From contig CAJTSJ010000005.1 of the NCBI GenBank assembly GCA_910578785.1, positions 36,474-100,473 of the forward strand: DNA of 64,000 nt. Direction: 5' to 3'. The notes under the pieces were generated by a model. It was not told the DNA's origin. It made no database searches and saw only the letters and a list, made by a program, of their open reading frames with translations. The translations under genes and the position numbers were made by a program. This document shows, piece after piece, positions 41,631-50,869 of the stretch (position 1 is its first letter; every line of letters starts with the position of its first letter). This stretch comes from an uncultured Muribaculum sp. (GTDB lineage: Bacteria > Bacteroidota > Bacteroidia > Bacteroidales > Muribaculaceae).

Positions 41631-42676
41631 ATTATCAGCATAGCGTCGCCGTAGGCTCCGAAACGATATTTCTCCTTAATGGCCTGTGTGTAGGCATTCA
41701 TTACCAAATCATATCCCCCGAAAGCGCATGTCATCATGAGCATAGTGGAGTATGGCATGTGGAAGTTGGTCACCATAGCTGTAGCTACCGTGAAATCGTA
41801 GGGTGGGAATATAAACTTGTTGGTCCATCCTGTGAATGTCTTCATGTGGCCTCCCATACTTACGGCACTCTCTATGCCGCGAAGAACCGAAGTGCCGACA
41901 GCGCATACTTGCTTGTCAAGGTCTTTGGCTTCGTTCACGGTGTCGACAAGTTCGGGTGTGACCTCCATCTCTTCAGAATCCATGCGGTGCTTGGTGAGAT
42001 CCTCTACGTCTATTTCCCGGTAATTTCCGAGTCCGGAATGTACGGTAAGGAATGCGTCCTTTATACCCTTTATTTCCATTCTTTTCAGTAGCTCACGACT
42101 GAAATGAAGTCCTGCGGCAGGGGCTACAACGGCTCCTTCACGCTTAGCGAATATGCATTGATAGCGTTCGGCGTCTTCTTCAACCGGCTCACGTTTGATA
42201 TACGGTGGCAACGGAGTCTGGCCAAGCTTGTATAGCGCATTTTTAAATTCCTCATGGCTTCCGTCATACAGGAATCTTAAAGTTCTGCCTCTTGAAGTGG
42301 TATTGTCGATGACTTCAGCAACCATAGATTCGTCTTCGCCGAAATAAAGCTTATTGCCGATACGGATCTTTCTGGCCGGTTCCACAAGAACATCCCAAAG
42401 CTTGTTCTCTTCATTAAGCTCTCTAAGAAGGAATACTTCAATTTTGGCCCCGGTCTTCTCCTTGTTGCCATAAAGCTTTGCAGGAAATACCTGGGTGTCA
42501 TTGAACACGAATACGTCGCCGTCATTAAAATATTCAATAATCTCCTTAAACTGTCGATGCTCTATTTCGCCTGTTTTACGGTGAACGACCATCAGTCTGG
42601 ACTCATCGCGTACCGGACACGGTTCTGACGCGATTAAATCTTCTGGAAGTTTAAACTTGAATTGTGAGAGTTTCAT
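41627..42676 (-). CDS. queA: tRNA ribosyltransferase-isomerase QueA
   Basis: A 349-residue enzyme that transfers and rearranges the ribosyl part of SAM onto preQ1 in tRNA to give epoxyqueuosine. Recognisable segments are LPEDLIASEPCPVRDESRLMV at the N-terminus, YGNKEKTGAKIEVFLL, VAPAAGLHFSRELL, HRMDSEEMEV and GTSVLRGIES. It is the last gene of the ftsX-DUF3098-uppP-truB-queA operon. The upstream steps queD and queE are encoded about 30 kb away. Confidence 0.95.
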   Translation of the reverse strand: MKLSQFKFKLPEDLIASEPCPVRDESRLMVVHRKTGEIEHRQFKEIIEYFNDGDVFVFNDTQVFPAKLYGNKEKTGAKIEVFLLRELNEENKLWDVLVEPARKIRIGNKLYFGEDESMVAEVIDNTTSRGRTLRFLYDGSHEEFKNALYKLGQTPLPPYIKREPVEEDAERYQCIFAKREGAVVAPAAGLHFSRELLKRMEIKGIKDAFLTVHSGLGNYREIDVEDLTKHRMDSEEMEVTPELVDTVNEAKDLDKQVCAVGTSVLRGIESAVSMGGHMKTFTGWTNKFIFPPYDFTVATAMVTNFHMPYSTMLMMTCAFGGYDLVMNAYTQAIKEKYRFGAYGDAMLII

Positions 42677-42699
42677 TTGATTATGAAGTTTGAATGTCT

Positions 42700-43431
42700 T
42701 TAATTGTCTGTTTGATTATCTGATGAAGCCTCTTCCGGCATTTCAATGGGTACTTCTTTAAGAAATTCAGAGATTTGCTCCACTGTCATGCACTTGTCGA
42801 GAGTAACTTCTCCGACTCTTGTCCTTCTTAAAGCTGTGAGATGGCCTCCGGAACCTAATGCCGTACCGATGTCGCGAGCCAAAGCACGTATATAAGTGCC
42901 TTTACTGCATACGACACGTATGGTTATGCTTGTCGGACTGTATTCGAGCAATTCTATTTCATCTATAACCAGAATTTTTGGTTTGATATTTACCTCGGCT
43001 CCACGACGAGCGCGTTTATAGGCCCGCTCTCCATCAATCTTACATGCAGAAAAAGATGGAGGAACCTGTTCGATGCGTCCGGTGAAGCGACTCAGGACAT
43101 TTTCGACAGCTTCGCGTGTGATGTGTTCGGTAGGATAGGTCGCATCAATTTCGGTCTCTAAATCAAATGATGGAGTTGTGGCTCCAAGAGCTACAGTTGC
43201 GATATATTCCTTTACTCCGGCTTGAAGAGACTCAATCAGTTTAGTCGAACGCCCGGTGCAGACCACCATTACTCCTGTTGCCAGCGGATCAAGAGTCCCG
43301 GCGTGTCCCACCTTTAGTTTTTTTATTTTCATCCGCCTTAACAATGCACCTCTAATACGCTTGACGGCATCAAACGATGTCCATGTGTAGGGCTTGTCGA
43401 TATAGAGTATTTCTCCTTCTATAAAATTCAT
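42700..43431 (-). CDS. truB: tRNA pseudouridine(55) synthase TruB
   Basis: A 243-residue pseudouridine synthase. The catalytic aspartate lies in KVGHAGTLDPLATGVMVV. KPYTWTSFDAVKRIR, DGERAYKRARRG and CSKGTYIRALARDIG follow in the family order. It makes pseudouridine 55 in the T-loop of tRNAs. It sits 13 bp after uppP and 23 bp before queA, in one operon. The C-terminal tail EEASSDNQTDN is short and acidic. Confidence 0.95.
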   Translation of the reverse strand: MNFIEGEILYIDKPYTWTSFDAVKRIRGALLRRMKIKKLKVGHAGTLDPLATGVMVVCTGRSTKLIESLQAGVKEYIATVALGATTPSFDLETEIDATYPTEHITREAVENVLSRFTGRIEQVPPSFSACKIDGERAYKRARRGAEVNIKPKILVIDEIELLEYSPTSITIRVVCSKGTYIRALARDIGTALGSGGHLTALRRTRVGEVTLDKCMTVEQISEFLKEVPIEMPEEASSDNQTDN

Positions 43432-43444
43432 GTCGATGCTTTGA

Positions 43445-44278
43445 TTACCAGCAGATGCAAATAATACCCATCACTATGCAATATAGCGCAAACCAAATTA
43501 ATTTGCCTTTCTTGACGATGTTAAGCATCCATTTGCAGGCTATACAGCCAACAACAAATGACGCAATAAATCCGATGGCAAGACACAGGCCGCTGACTCC
43601 GGATTCAGTGTCGGCTCCGCCTCCAATCATATCTTTAAGGTCGAGCAAAGCCTCTCCGAGTATAGGGATAATGACCATAAGGAATGAGAATGAAGCCACT
43701 TTTTCACGTTTGTCTCCCAAAAGTATGCCGGTAGCTATTGTAGTTCCGGAACGGCTTAGTCCCGGCAATACGGCAATGGCCTGGGCCACACCGATAACGA
43801 ATGCATCAATCCATGTGATGTCGCGTGGTTCACTGTATTTTCCCGACAGCTTGTTCAGCATCATAGGACGTGTGCGGAAGAAGTAGGCGAATGTCAGTAG
43901 AAGCGCTGTCACGCACAGACATATGCCGACTACCAGCAAACTGCCTCCGAACAGACTTTCAACGAAATCTTTGAAGCAGAATCCTACTATGGCCACAGGT
44001 ATACATGATACAAGAATTTTGCATACATAGTAAAAATTGTAGTCAAGTTTTACGGTAAAAAAACTTTTACATAACGGGTAAAATTCTTTCCACAGGACTA
44101 CTATGGTAGATAATACCGTGGCGGCATGGAGCATTACGTCGAATTCGAGAATGTCGTCGCCGGCGATATTGATGTTAAGTATATCTCTGAATATTTCCAG
44201 GTGTCCGCTTGAACTTATGGGAAGATATTCTGCAAGACCTTGTACGATACCTAAAATTAGAGCATCAAGCCAATCCAT
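43445..44278 (-). CDS. uppP: Undecaprenyl-diphosphatase UppP (BacA)
   Basis: A 277-residue inner-membrane phosphatase that recycles the lipid carrier used for peptidoglycan and O-antigen. The two signature re-entrant motifs are visible, GLAEYLPISSSGHLEI and VLPGLSRSGTTIATG, with the catalytic Glu and Ser/Arg residues. About eight membrane helices are present. It follows the DUF3098 gene by six bases and precedes truB. Confidence 0.96.
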   Translation of the reverse strand: MDWLDALILGIVQGLAEYLPISSSGHLEIFRDILNINIAGDDILEFDVMLHAATVLSTIVVLWKEFYPLCKSFFTVKLDYNFYYVCKILVSCIPVAIVGFCFKDFVESLFGGSLLVVGICLCVTALLLTFAYFFRTRPMMLNKLSGKYSEPRDITWIDAFVIGVAQAIAVLPGLSRSGTTIATGILLGDKREKVASFSFLMVIIPILGEALLDLKDMIGGGADTESGVSGLCLAIGFIASFVVGCIACKWMLNIVKKGKLIWFALYCIVMGIICICW

Positions 44279-44284
44279 ACGTTG

Positions 44285-44578
44285 TTACTTTTTATTTGAA
44301 CGATATACAATTCCGATTCCCATGAATATAAAGCCCAAAAATGCAATTGTCGGGCCTATGACGATTCTTCGTGTCGAGAATATGTCGGGATTAAAAGATT
44401 CCGTAGTACTGCTGCCTCCGAGCATTAGAAGAAAGCCTATCAGAATCATGGCTCCGGAAATGGCCATTAAAATGAAATTGGTTTTAACCAAAGGAAACTG
44501 CTCCGGTGTCTGGCGGTCTATTTCGTCGATTGTCGGTGACGGCTTCGCCGACAATGGCCTATTGGATATCTGTGTCAT
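44285..44578 (-). CDS. DUF3098 small membrane protein
   Basis: A 97-residue protein with a basic, proline-containing N-terminus and two membrane helices (about 33-50, ILMAISGAMILIGFLLML; and about 73-92, VIGPTIAFLGFIFMGIGIVY). Members of this family have no known function and are commonly placed between ftsX and uppP in Bacteroidetes, which hints at a cell-division or envelope role. It is 29 bp after ftsX. Confidence 0.85.
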   Translation of the reverse strand: MTQISNRPLSAKPSPTIDEIDRQTPEQFPLVKTNFILMAISGAMILIGFLLMLGGSSTTESFNPDIFSTRRIVIGPTIAFLGFIFMGIGIVYRSNKK

Positions 44579-44607
44579 AATATAATATAGCTTAACTGAT
44601 GTTTTTA

Positions 44608-45480
44608 TTATTTAAACATATCGTCGTAGTCGGTGCGGAGGTACTTGTTGGTTGAAAGCAATGACGCAAGGCCACAGATTATTATACCGGCAACGACCAA
44701 TACGGCAAATAAAATTGCGATAATGTTCCAGGGCGTAACCGGAACTATTTCTGGATTGATATGCTGTATGTACATGATTATGCCGAACAGCAACAAGTCT
44801 GCAATTAGCCCTGCTATAATTCCGCTCACGATATTGCTCGTTATGAATGGCCGTCTTATGAATGCCCCGGTGGCTCCGACAAGGCGCATGGTGTGGATGA
44901 TAAAGCGTTTTGCATAAACAGCCAGATGAACTGTATTGTTAATCAAAGCGAATGATATGAATAGCAGCACAACGGCTATAATCGACAATATGACTGTGAT
45001 TGAACGGAAATTATCATTAATGCTGTCGACCATTTCGGTCGCTACGTTCACTTCGTCCACAAAGTCCAACGCTCGAACAGGGATTATTATGGAGTCTATT
45101 GAGTCGGAATTGGCATAGGCTGATTTGACGTTGACTTCAATCACTCCTCTAAATGGATTGACTTCCAGAATGTTCATGAGGTCTTCTCCCATTTCTTCTT
45201 TCCACTGAATCAATGCATCGTCCTTTGAAATGTACTTGATACTCGACATATATGGGGCTTCGGAGCACAGTCTTTTGATATCGTTGATTTGTTCGGGACT
45301 TGCATTGTCCGATAATACAATTGAAAATCCCATGCTCTCGCGTATTTGGGTTGTGATGAGATGGGCTGAAATGCCGAGCATCGATATTACGCCCAGAAGC
45401 AACAACACAAGTGAAACGCTTATAGTAGCGGTGATTTGCGCCGACAATACTGATATTCCTCTATGATGTCTTTTTTCCAT
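44608..45480 (-). CDS. ftsX: Cell-division protein FtsX
   Basis: A 290-residue ABC-type permease with four membrane helices: one near residues 15-45 and three in the C-terminal part. The extracytoplasmic segment (about 45-150) includes MGFSIVLSDNASPEQINDIKR, and the transmembrane core carries VRALDFVDEVNVATEMVDSIN. FtsEX transmits division signals to peptidoglycan hydrolases. ftsE is not adjacent here, as in many Bacteroidetes. The gene leads the operon, with a good promoter 40-70 bp upstream. Confidence 0.93.
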   Translation of the reverse strand: MEKRHHRGISVLSAQITATISVSLVLLLLGVISMLGISAHLITTQIRESMGFSIVLSDNASPEQINDIKRLCSEAPYMSSIKYISKDDALIQWKEEMGEDLMNILEVNPFRGVIEVNVKSAYANSDSIDSIIIPVRALDFVDEVNVATEMVDSINDNFRSITVILSIIAVVLLFISFALINNTVHLAVYAKRFIIHTMRLVGATGAFIRRPFITSNIVSGIIAGLIADLLLFGIIMYIQHINPEIVPVTPWNIIAILFAVLVVAGIIICGLASLLSTNKYLRTDYDDMFK

Positions 45481-45519
45481 ATCGGTCGAATCTTGGGCTA
45501 AATTAACCCAAATGACTTA

Positions 45520-45550
45520 CAAAATTAATATATAAATAGTGCTTTGTCAA
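45520..45550 (-). promoter_or_regulatory. Promoter of the ftsX-queA operon
   Basis: On the minus strand TTG (45548-45550), a 20-bp spacer, then TAATTTTG (45520-45527). Confidence 0.75.
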
Positions 45551-45617
45551 TATTTTTGATGAAAAAATCCTCGTCGATATTGTGCGGGATTCAATTGTAT
45601 GTACGTAAGTGCTTAAA

Positions 45618-45656
45618 ATAAAAGCTTTTGCTCCATAAAAGAGCAAAAGCTTTTAT
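45618..45656 (-). terminator. Terminator of the CoA-transferase gene
   Basis: A perfect 16-bp stem (45618-45633 with 45641-45656) with a 7-nt loop and T-rich ends lies downstream of the CoA-transferase gene. Confidence 0.8.
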
Positions 45657-45687
45657 AAATAGGATTTCTAAAATGAGACAGAACTTG

Positions 45688-47181
45688 TTATGCGAATTTT
45701 GCCCAATCGGTTTTGCGCATGTCGCCTTCTTCTGCAAATGTAGTGTGGAATCCCAACGCCGCCTTGAGAGTGTGGGGGGTCTGTCCTCCCTTGCTCATGT
45801 GCAGATAATCCCAAAGCAATTCCTTGTATTCAGGATTGACGCAATTTGTAATGATGGTCTCTGCTCTCTGTAACGGATCCTTGCCACGCAAATCAGCGAC
45901 ACCTTGGTCGGTAATAAGCACGTCAACAGAATGCTCGCTGTGGTCGAGATGTGATACCATCGGAACTATTGTTGAAATCAGTCCTCCCTTAGCGACTGAC
46001 GGGCAACTGAAGATTGAGATATATGCATTGCGAGTAAAGTCGCCGGAACCGCCGATACCGTTCATCATCTTTGTTCCTACTACGTGGGTGGAGTTGACAT
46101 TTCCAAATATGTCTGCCTCAAGCGCAGTGTTCATTGTGATGACTCCTAAGCGACGTACGATTTCAGGGCTGTTGGATATTTCTCCCGGACGGATGATGAA
46201 TTTGTCGCGGAAAAAGTCCATGTTTTTAATGACTTCTTCCATCTTGGCATCGGAGAAGGTCAGTGAGCAGGTCGATGCAAAACGGCACTTGCCTTGTTCC
46301 ATTAGGTCTACTACTGCGTCCTGAACAACTTCGGTGTACATGTCGAATGCAGGCACTTCGTTTGATGCTCCAAGACCGAACAGCACAGCGTTGGCTATAT
46401 TGCCTACGCCGCTTTGCAGGGGCAAGACCGATGCCGGAATAGCTCCACGACGAAGTTCGCCTATGAGGAAGTCGCATACGTTCGCGCCGATTTGCTTAGT
46501 CACGTCGTCAAGCGGGGAGAAACCGTGCACGCAATCTTTAAGGTTGGTCTTTACGATACCGATAATCTTTGACGGATCGACCTTCAACAGAGTAGAGCCA
46601 ATTCTGTCACTCGGCTTGTAGATGGGAATTTCACGACGATAAGGGGGATCCAAAGGCATGTATATGTCGTGGAGGCCTTCGATCTCTACTGGTATAGCCT
46701 CATTGACTTCTACTATTATTTTTTTTGCCATGTGGGCGACGGTCGGAGTCATTCCAAGTCCGTAGCCAAGCAGAATTTCACCGTCGTCACTTACTCGTGC
46801 GGCCTCTATAATGGTGACGTCAATGTCTCCGAATGTGCCGTAACGTAGCTTTTGCGCCAATTCAGACAAATGCAAGTCGAAATAGTGGGCTTCGTGGGCA
46901 TTCAGGCGCTTGCGTGTATCGGCGCAGCTCTGATACGGGGTTCGCATGTTGATGGCGTTTGCGCGTGCAAGCGCTCCGTCAACGTGGTCGCTTGTTGAAG
47001 CTCCAGTAAATACATTGACTTTAAAGGGACGGCCTTCAGCATGTTCGCGCTCGGCTTTGGCGGCTAATGCTTCGGTTATAACTTTAGGAGTACCGGCGGC
47101 TGTGAATCCGGAAAAGCCGATGTTATCACCGTTTTTGATGAACTCGGCAGCCTCTTGTGCGGTGAGGATGGGAAATGCCAT
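45688..47181 (-). CDS. Succinate/acetate CoA-transferase (acetyl-CoA hydrolase family)
   Basis: A 497-residue class I CoA-transferase. The N-terminal domain begins PILTAQEAAEFIKNGDNIGF with GASTSDHVDGALA, and the C-terminal domain contains the catalytic glutamate in FDMYTEVVQDAVVD. Family members move CoA between acetyl-, propionyl- and succinyl groups. In succinate/propionate-forming Bacteroidales this enzyme typically closes the propionate pathway by making succinyl-CoA. Substrate assignment is by analogy. It is divergent from miaB over overlapping promoters and has its own terminator. Confidence 0.92.
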   Translation of the reverse strand: MAFPILTAQEAAEFIKNGDNIGFSGFTAAGTPKVITEALAAKAEREHAEGRPFKVNVFTGASTSDHVDGALARANAINMRTPYQSCADTRKRLNAHEAHYFDLHLSELAQKLRYGTFGDIDVTIIEAARVSDDGEILLGYGLGMTPTVAHMAKKIIVEVNEAIPVEIEGLHDIYMPLDPPYRREIPIYKPSDRIGSTLLKVDPSKIIGIVKTNLKDCVHGFSPLDDVTKQIGANVCDFLIGELRRGAIPASVLPLQSGVGNIANAVLFGLGASNEVPAFDMYTEVVQDAVVDLMEQGKCRFASTCSLTFSDAKMEEVIKNMDFFRDKFIIRPGEISNSPEIVRRLGVITMNTALEADIFGNVNSTHVVGTKMMNGIGGSGDFTRNAYISIFSCPSVAKGGLISTIVPMVSHLDHSEHSVDVLITDQGVADLRGKDPLQRAETIITNCVNPEYKELLWDYLHMSKGGQTPHTLKAALGFHTTFAEEGDMRKTDWAKFA

Positions 47182-47256
47182 GGTAGATACTTGTTGGTTT
47201 ATACTTTACTTATTGTTTGTAATAGTGCCGTCGACAATCCACATGCAAAATGCCGT

Positions 47257-47287
47257 TTTGATGTTTTCAGCACTTTTTGTAATTTTG
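47257..47287 (+). promoter_or_regulatory. miaB promoter
   Basis: TTTG (47257-47260), a 19-bp spacer, then TAATTTTG (47280-47287). It gives a leader of about 70 nt. Confidence 0.75.
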
Positions 47288-47289
47288 CA

Positions 47290-47319
47290 CAAAAATAAAT
47301 AAAAGTATTCTACATTCAA
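47290..47319 (-). promoter_or_regulatory. CoA-transferase promoter, face-to-face with miaB's
   Basis: On the minus strand TTG (47317-47319), a 19-bp spacer, then TATTTTTG (47290-47297). Its -7 box lies two bases from the miaB -7 box, and the two boxes form an inverted repeat. Confidence 0.7.
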
Positions 47320-47366
47320 AATTTTTTCTTGTTCAAGACGGGTCAAGAAGGTATTTTGGGTATATT

Positions 47367-48731
47367 ATGACAAGAAATATGACAGAAAGTATGACAGAAG
47401 CCAATGGCCGGCTTATATATATAGAGACGTATGGTTGCCAGATGAACGTTGCTGACAGCGAGGTCGTGGCCGCTATAATGGGTATGGCGGGCTATGGCGT
47501 GACTGACAATATTGAAGAGGCCAATGCCGTATTGCTCAATACATGTTCGATACGCGACAATGCAGAGCAGAAGATTCATGGCCGCCTGCAGTATCTTGCC
47601 TCGTTGAAAAAGAAGCGTAAGGGCAATTTGATAATCGGCGTAATCGGGTGTATGGCCGAGCGTGTCAAAGATGACCTGATTCAGAACCATGGTGTTGATC
47701 TCGTTGCCGGACCTGATTCTTATCTTGATTTGCCGGGGCTGTTTGCGTCAGTTGAAGCCGGCGAAAAAGCAATTAATGTAGAACTATCAACAACAGAGAC
47801 TTATAGGGATATTATTCCTTTAAAAATAACAGGCAACCGTGTTTCTGGATTTGTCAGTATAATGCGAGGATGCAATAACTTTTGTTCATACTGTATCGTC
47901 CCGTACACGAGAGGACGAGAACGAAGCCGAGAAACGGAGAGCATACTTGCCGAAGTTGCCGACTTGCGTGCTCGAGGATTTAAGGAAGTTACGCTTCTCG
48001 GTCAGAATGTGAATTCGTATTGTTATTCCGGCAAGGACGGTGTCGTAGATTTCGCTAAATTGCTGTCAATGGTAGCAGAGGCGGCTCCTGACATGAGAGT
48101 GAGGTTTACTACGAGCCATCCAAAGGATATGTCTGACGAGATTATAGAAGCGATATCAACTCATGACAATATTTGCAAACACATACATTTGCCGGTACAA
48201 TCCGGGTCGAATTCGGTTCTAAAGGCGATGAACCGTAAGTATACGAGAGAGTGGTATTTGGATAGAATCGCTGCCATTAGGCGACTGATTCCTGATTGTG
48301 GCATATCGACGGATTTGTTCACCGGTTTCCATGATGAAAGCGAAGACGATTTTCTGCTGACTCTTGATTTGATGAGACAGGTTGGATTTGATTCGTCGTT
48401 CATGTTTAAATATTCGGAGCGCCCCGGAACGTTGGCCTCTAAGACGATGCCTGACAACATTCCTGAAGATGTAAAGATCGATAGGTTGAACCGCATGATA
48501 GCGTTGCAGAATGAACTTTCGGCGGAGTCTAACCGCAAGGATGTGGGCAAGGTATTTGAGGTGCTCGTTGAAGGCGTTTCGAAACGATCTACACAGCAGA
48601 TGGTCGGACGTACGCAACAGAACAAGACATGTGTGTTCCCGCGTGGAAATGCCAAGGTCGGTGACTTTGTGAAAGTGATTGTACGTGACTCGTCGTCGGC
48701 GACACTAATTTGCGACCAGATTGATGAATAA
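47367..48731 (+). CDS. miaB: tRNA-2-methylthio-N6-dimethylallyladenosine synthase MiaB
   Basis: A 454-residue methylthiotransferase that adds the 2-methylthio group at A37 of tRNAs. The N-terminal cluster cysteines are in ETYGCQMN, LNTCSIRDNA and VIGCMAER. The radical-SAM motif is RGCNNFCSYCIVPYTRG, and a C-terminal TRAM domain (about 385-450) binds tRNA. The first codons repeat ATGACA-like triplets three times; the first ATG, 47367, is used because it gives the normal length. It converges on the Crp/Fnr gene. Confidence 0.96.
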   Translation: MTRNMTESMTEANGRLIYIETYGCQMNVADSEVVAAIMGMAGYGVTDNIEEANAVLLNTCSIRDNAEQKIHGRLQYLASLKKKRKGNLIIGVIGCMAERVKDDLIQNHGVDLVAGPDSYLDLPGLFASVEAGEKAINVELSTTETYRDIIPLKITGNRVSGFVSIMRGCNNFCSYCIVPYTRGRERSRETESILAEVADLRARGFKEVTLLGQNVNSYCYSGKDGVVDFAKLLSMVAEAAPDMRVRFTTSHPKDMSDEIIEAISTHDNICKHIHLPVQSGSNSVLKAMNRKYTREWYLDRIAAIRRLIPDCGISTDLFTGFHDESEDDFLLTLDLMRQVGFDSSFMFKYSERPGTLASKTMPDNIPEDVKIDRLNRMIALQNELSAESNRKDVGKVFEVLVEGVSKRSTQQMVGRTQQNKTCVFPRGNAKVGDFVKVIVRDSSSATLICDQIDE

Positions 48732-48737
48732 ATACTC

Positions 48738-48759
48738 GGGGCGTTTTTTAGTCCGCCCC
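48738..48759. terminator. Terminator between miaB and the Crp/Fnr gene
   Basis: GGGGCG (48738-48743) pairs with CGCCCC (48754-48759) around a T-rich loop. It lies between converging genes and covers the 3' end of the regulator gene. Confidence 0.55.
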
Positions 48760-49434
48760 TGTGTTTAAGATATCCAGAAGGCTGTCACGCGACATTATTC
48801 TTATCTCGTTGCTGTCGTAGTCGATTATGCCTCGGTTTTTCATGCCTTCAAGCGTGGCTATAAATGAGGTCCTTTGAACTCCGAACAGAGAGTACAGGTC
48901 GCGTTGTTTGCATGTCAGAGTTATATCTGTGCCGCCCCGCTGAGTCAAAGATATTATCCAAAATGCAATTCGTTCTTCAAGGCTTCCCGTGGTAAGTGCC
49001 AATATGCCATCGACAGCCTTTTGTGCATTCATCGAGATTATGTTTAAAAAATTAAACAGAAATATTTCGTCGGTATTTAAAATCTTGATATAGTCGCTTT
49101 TGGATATCTGTAATATACCTGTCGCATCGAGCGCAATAGCTGAACAAGGGTAAAAAGGTGCCTTCCCGAATAAAAACTCAGGCGCAATTACATTGGACGC
49201 TTCCAATGTCTGGGACACTTTGAACCTGTCGTCGGAATTTGCAATTGTAAGTCTTGCTTTCCCGGAGATGATAAATTTTATATGTGTGCAAGGATCATGG
49301 GCATTGATGATGGTCTCTCCTGCTAAATATTTGAGGAAGTGAAATTTCGCCTTCTCGATTATTTCTGATATCTTTTCGTTGCTGACGCCTTTAAAAAGGG
49401 GTAGGCCAAGCAATATTTCATACATGCTATCCAT
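48748..49434 (-). CDS. Crp/Fnr-family transcriptional regulator
   Basis: A 228-residue regulator with a cyclic-nucleotide-binding-like beta-roll (about 20-120; AGETIINAHDPCTHIKFIISG) and a C-terminal helix-turn-helix (about 180-210; TCKQRDLYSLFGVQRTSFIAT). The Fnr-type cysteine set for an iron-sulfur cluster is not present, and the canonical cAMP-binding RxS is not clear, so the signal is unknown. It lies 48 bp downstream of the BASS transporter gene on the same strand and may be co-transcribed with it. Confidence 0.88.
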   Translation of the reverse strand: MDSMYEILLGLPLFKGVSNEKISEIIEKAKFHFLKYLAGETIINAHDPCTHIKFIISGKARLTIANSDDRFKVSQTLEASNVIAPEFLFGKAPFYPCSAIALDATGILQISKSDYIKILNTDEIFLFNFLNIISMNAQKAVDGILALTTGSLEERIAFWIISLTQRGGTDITLTCKQRDLYSLFGVQRTSFIATLEGMKNRGIIDYDSNEIRIMSRDSLLDILNTGAD

Positions 49435-49482
49435 AAATCAAGTATTTTATAATACTATTAACATTTTATGCAAATAAAAGTT

Positions 49483-50412
49483 CTAATTTAACTTGCTGAC
49501 TCTCGTCTTCTCATTTTTGCCTTTATAATACAGCTGTATCGAGTTAATGGTATTTTGCCATGCTACGTAGGCGGCCGGACCGACGGATGATATGGGATTT
49601 AGATATGTCAGGGCCATCCATATTGCCAAAACTGTATTTTTTTGGCCCAGCCCTTGTGCCCCTGAAATTTTATCTCCAAATCTTCTTCCGATTTTTCTCC
49701 CGACATAGAATTGAAGGCAACATGCGACAAGTGACACTAAAGCTATTGCAATCATCTCTGGAATCTTGTCGGCGGGTTCTTTCATAATGAAACTTACGGC
49801 ATTGCCTACTACTATAATGAGTGCGAGGGCCCACAAATAAAAGGACAGAGACTGTCTGTTAGCAATCTGCTTGTGTACTTTTGGCATATAGGCTCGGAAT
49901 AATAGAGCAAGAGCAAGTGGGGACAGTATTAAAGGAAATACTTTTGAGCCGATGGTGAATATTGAATGTGAGAATTCTATATTGGATTCGGTTCCAATCA
50001 GCGAAAAAAGGAACGGAGCTAATAATGCCACTGAAATATTGCTAATGAGCGAATATGTGGCAAGCAGGGTTATGGAGCCTCCGAGAATGCCTGTAATTAC
50101 AGGCGCGGCTGTGGCAGTAGGACAGAAAATGCATATAAATGCCCCTTGGGCTATGTCTTCGCTGAATGGTTTTATTAAAATGAATGCGGCAATTGCGCCT
50201 AGAATTTGGACTGACAGTAGGATCCAAATAAACTTTGATATATGGAAATCATTTGGCGAAACCTTGCAGAATGTGATAAGCAACATTAGAAAAATCAAAC
50301 AAGGAGACAAGCCCGCAACTAAATTTATGTAATTGTGAAGCAAGATTCCTAAGACCATGGCTATAGGCAAGATCCAAGGCTTTAGATTTCGTCTAAAAGT
50401 GGAAGCATTCAT
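49483..50412 (-). CDS. BASS/bile-acid:sodium symporter-family transporter
   Basis: A 309-residue inner-membrane protein with about nine or ten helices. CPTATAAPVITGILGGS and GQKNTVLAIWMALTYLNPIS match the two conserved regions around the helix crossover in the bile acid:sodium symporter superfamily, where sodium binds. Bacterial relatives move bile acids, pantothenate or other organic anions; the cargo here is unknown. The promoter lies so close to the ATG that the mRNA may be almost leaderless. The next gene is a Crp/Fnr regulator. Confidence 0.82.
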   Translation of the reverse strand: MNASTFRRNLKPWILPIAMVLGILLHNYINLVAGLSPCLIFLMLLITFCKVSPNDFHISKFIWILLSVQILGAIAAFILIKPFSEDIAQGAFICIFCPTATAAPVITGILGGSITLLATYSLISNISVALLAPFLFSLIGTESNIEFSHSIFTIGSKVFPLILSPLALALLFRAYMPKVHKQIANRQSLSFYLWALALIIVVGNAVSFIMKEPADKIPEMIAIALVSLVACCLQFYVGRKIGRRFGDKISGAQGLGQKNTVLAIWMALTYLNPISSVGPAAYVAWQNTINSIQLYYKGKNEKTRVSKLN

Positions 50413-50419
50413 AACGCTG

Positions 50420-50450
50420 CAAAATTACTATTAATTTGATAATTCAACAA
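50420..50450 (-). promoter_or_regulatory. Promoter of the BASS transporter gene
   Basis: On the minus strand TTG (50448-50450), a 20-bp spacer, then TAATTTTG (50420-50427). Its -7 box ends 8 bp from the ATG, so the start of transcription nearly coincides with the start codon. Confidence 0.65.
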
Positions 50451-50869
50451 CTGTGCGGTGATTTTGATTCTAATGACTTTTCATAGAAAAGTCATTAGGT
50501 GTAATCATATCGCCTATGGCTCATTTTAGTAATGATTTTATGCGCGTGTTTTGTATCTGATTTCTCTTGATTTAGGCTTTAAAATCTTAATTATAGAATT
50601 GTATTTATAACAGTTAATATGTTGATTATTAGTGATAATATTTTATATTTTCAAGATAATTAATTCATATATTGGTTGGATTCGTTGGCAAGGGCAAATT
50701 AAAGTCATTTACTTTGTATTGCAAATCCGGACGGACAAGCAAAGGAAATTTGGTATTTATATTTTATTTTAGGGTTAGTATAGATTGTTAGAATCAATTA
50801 ATGCGACGAATGTAAATAGTGCATAATAGTAAATGTGTTTTATGTTAGGTTTGGAAGCCTTATAAAAGG

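Noticed and set aside
43455..44585. Plus-strand open frames opposite uppP and DUF3098
   Set aside because: Shadow frames of the ftsX-queA operon; no start context or recognisable protein features.
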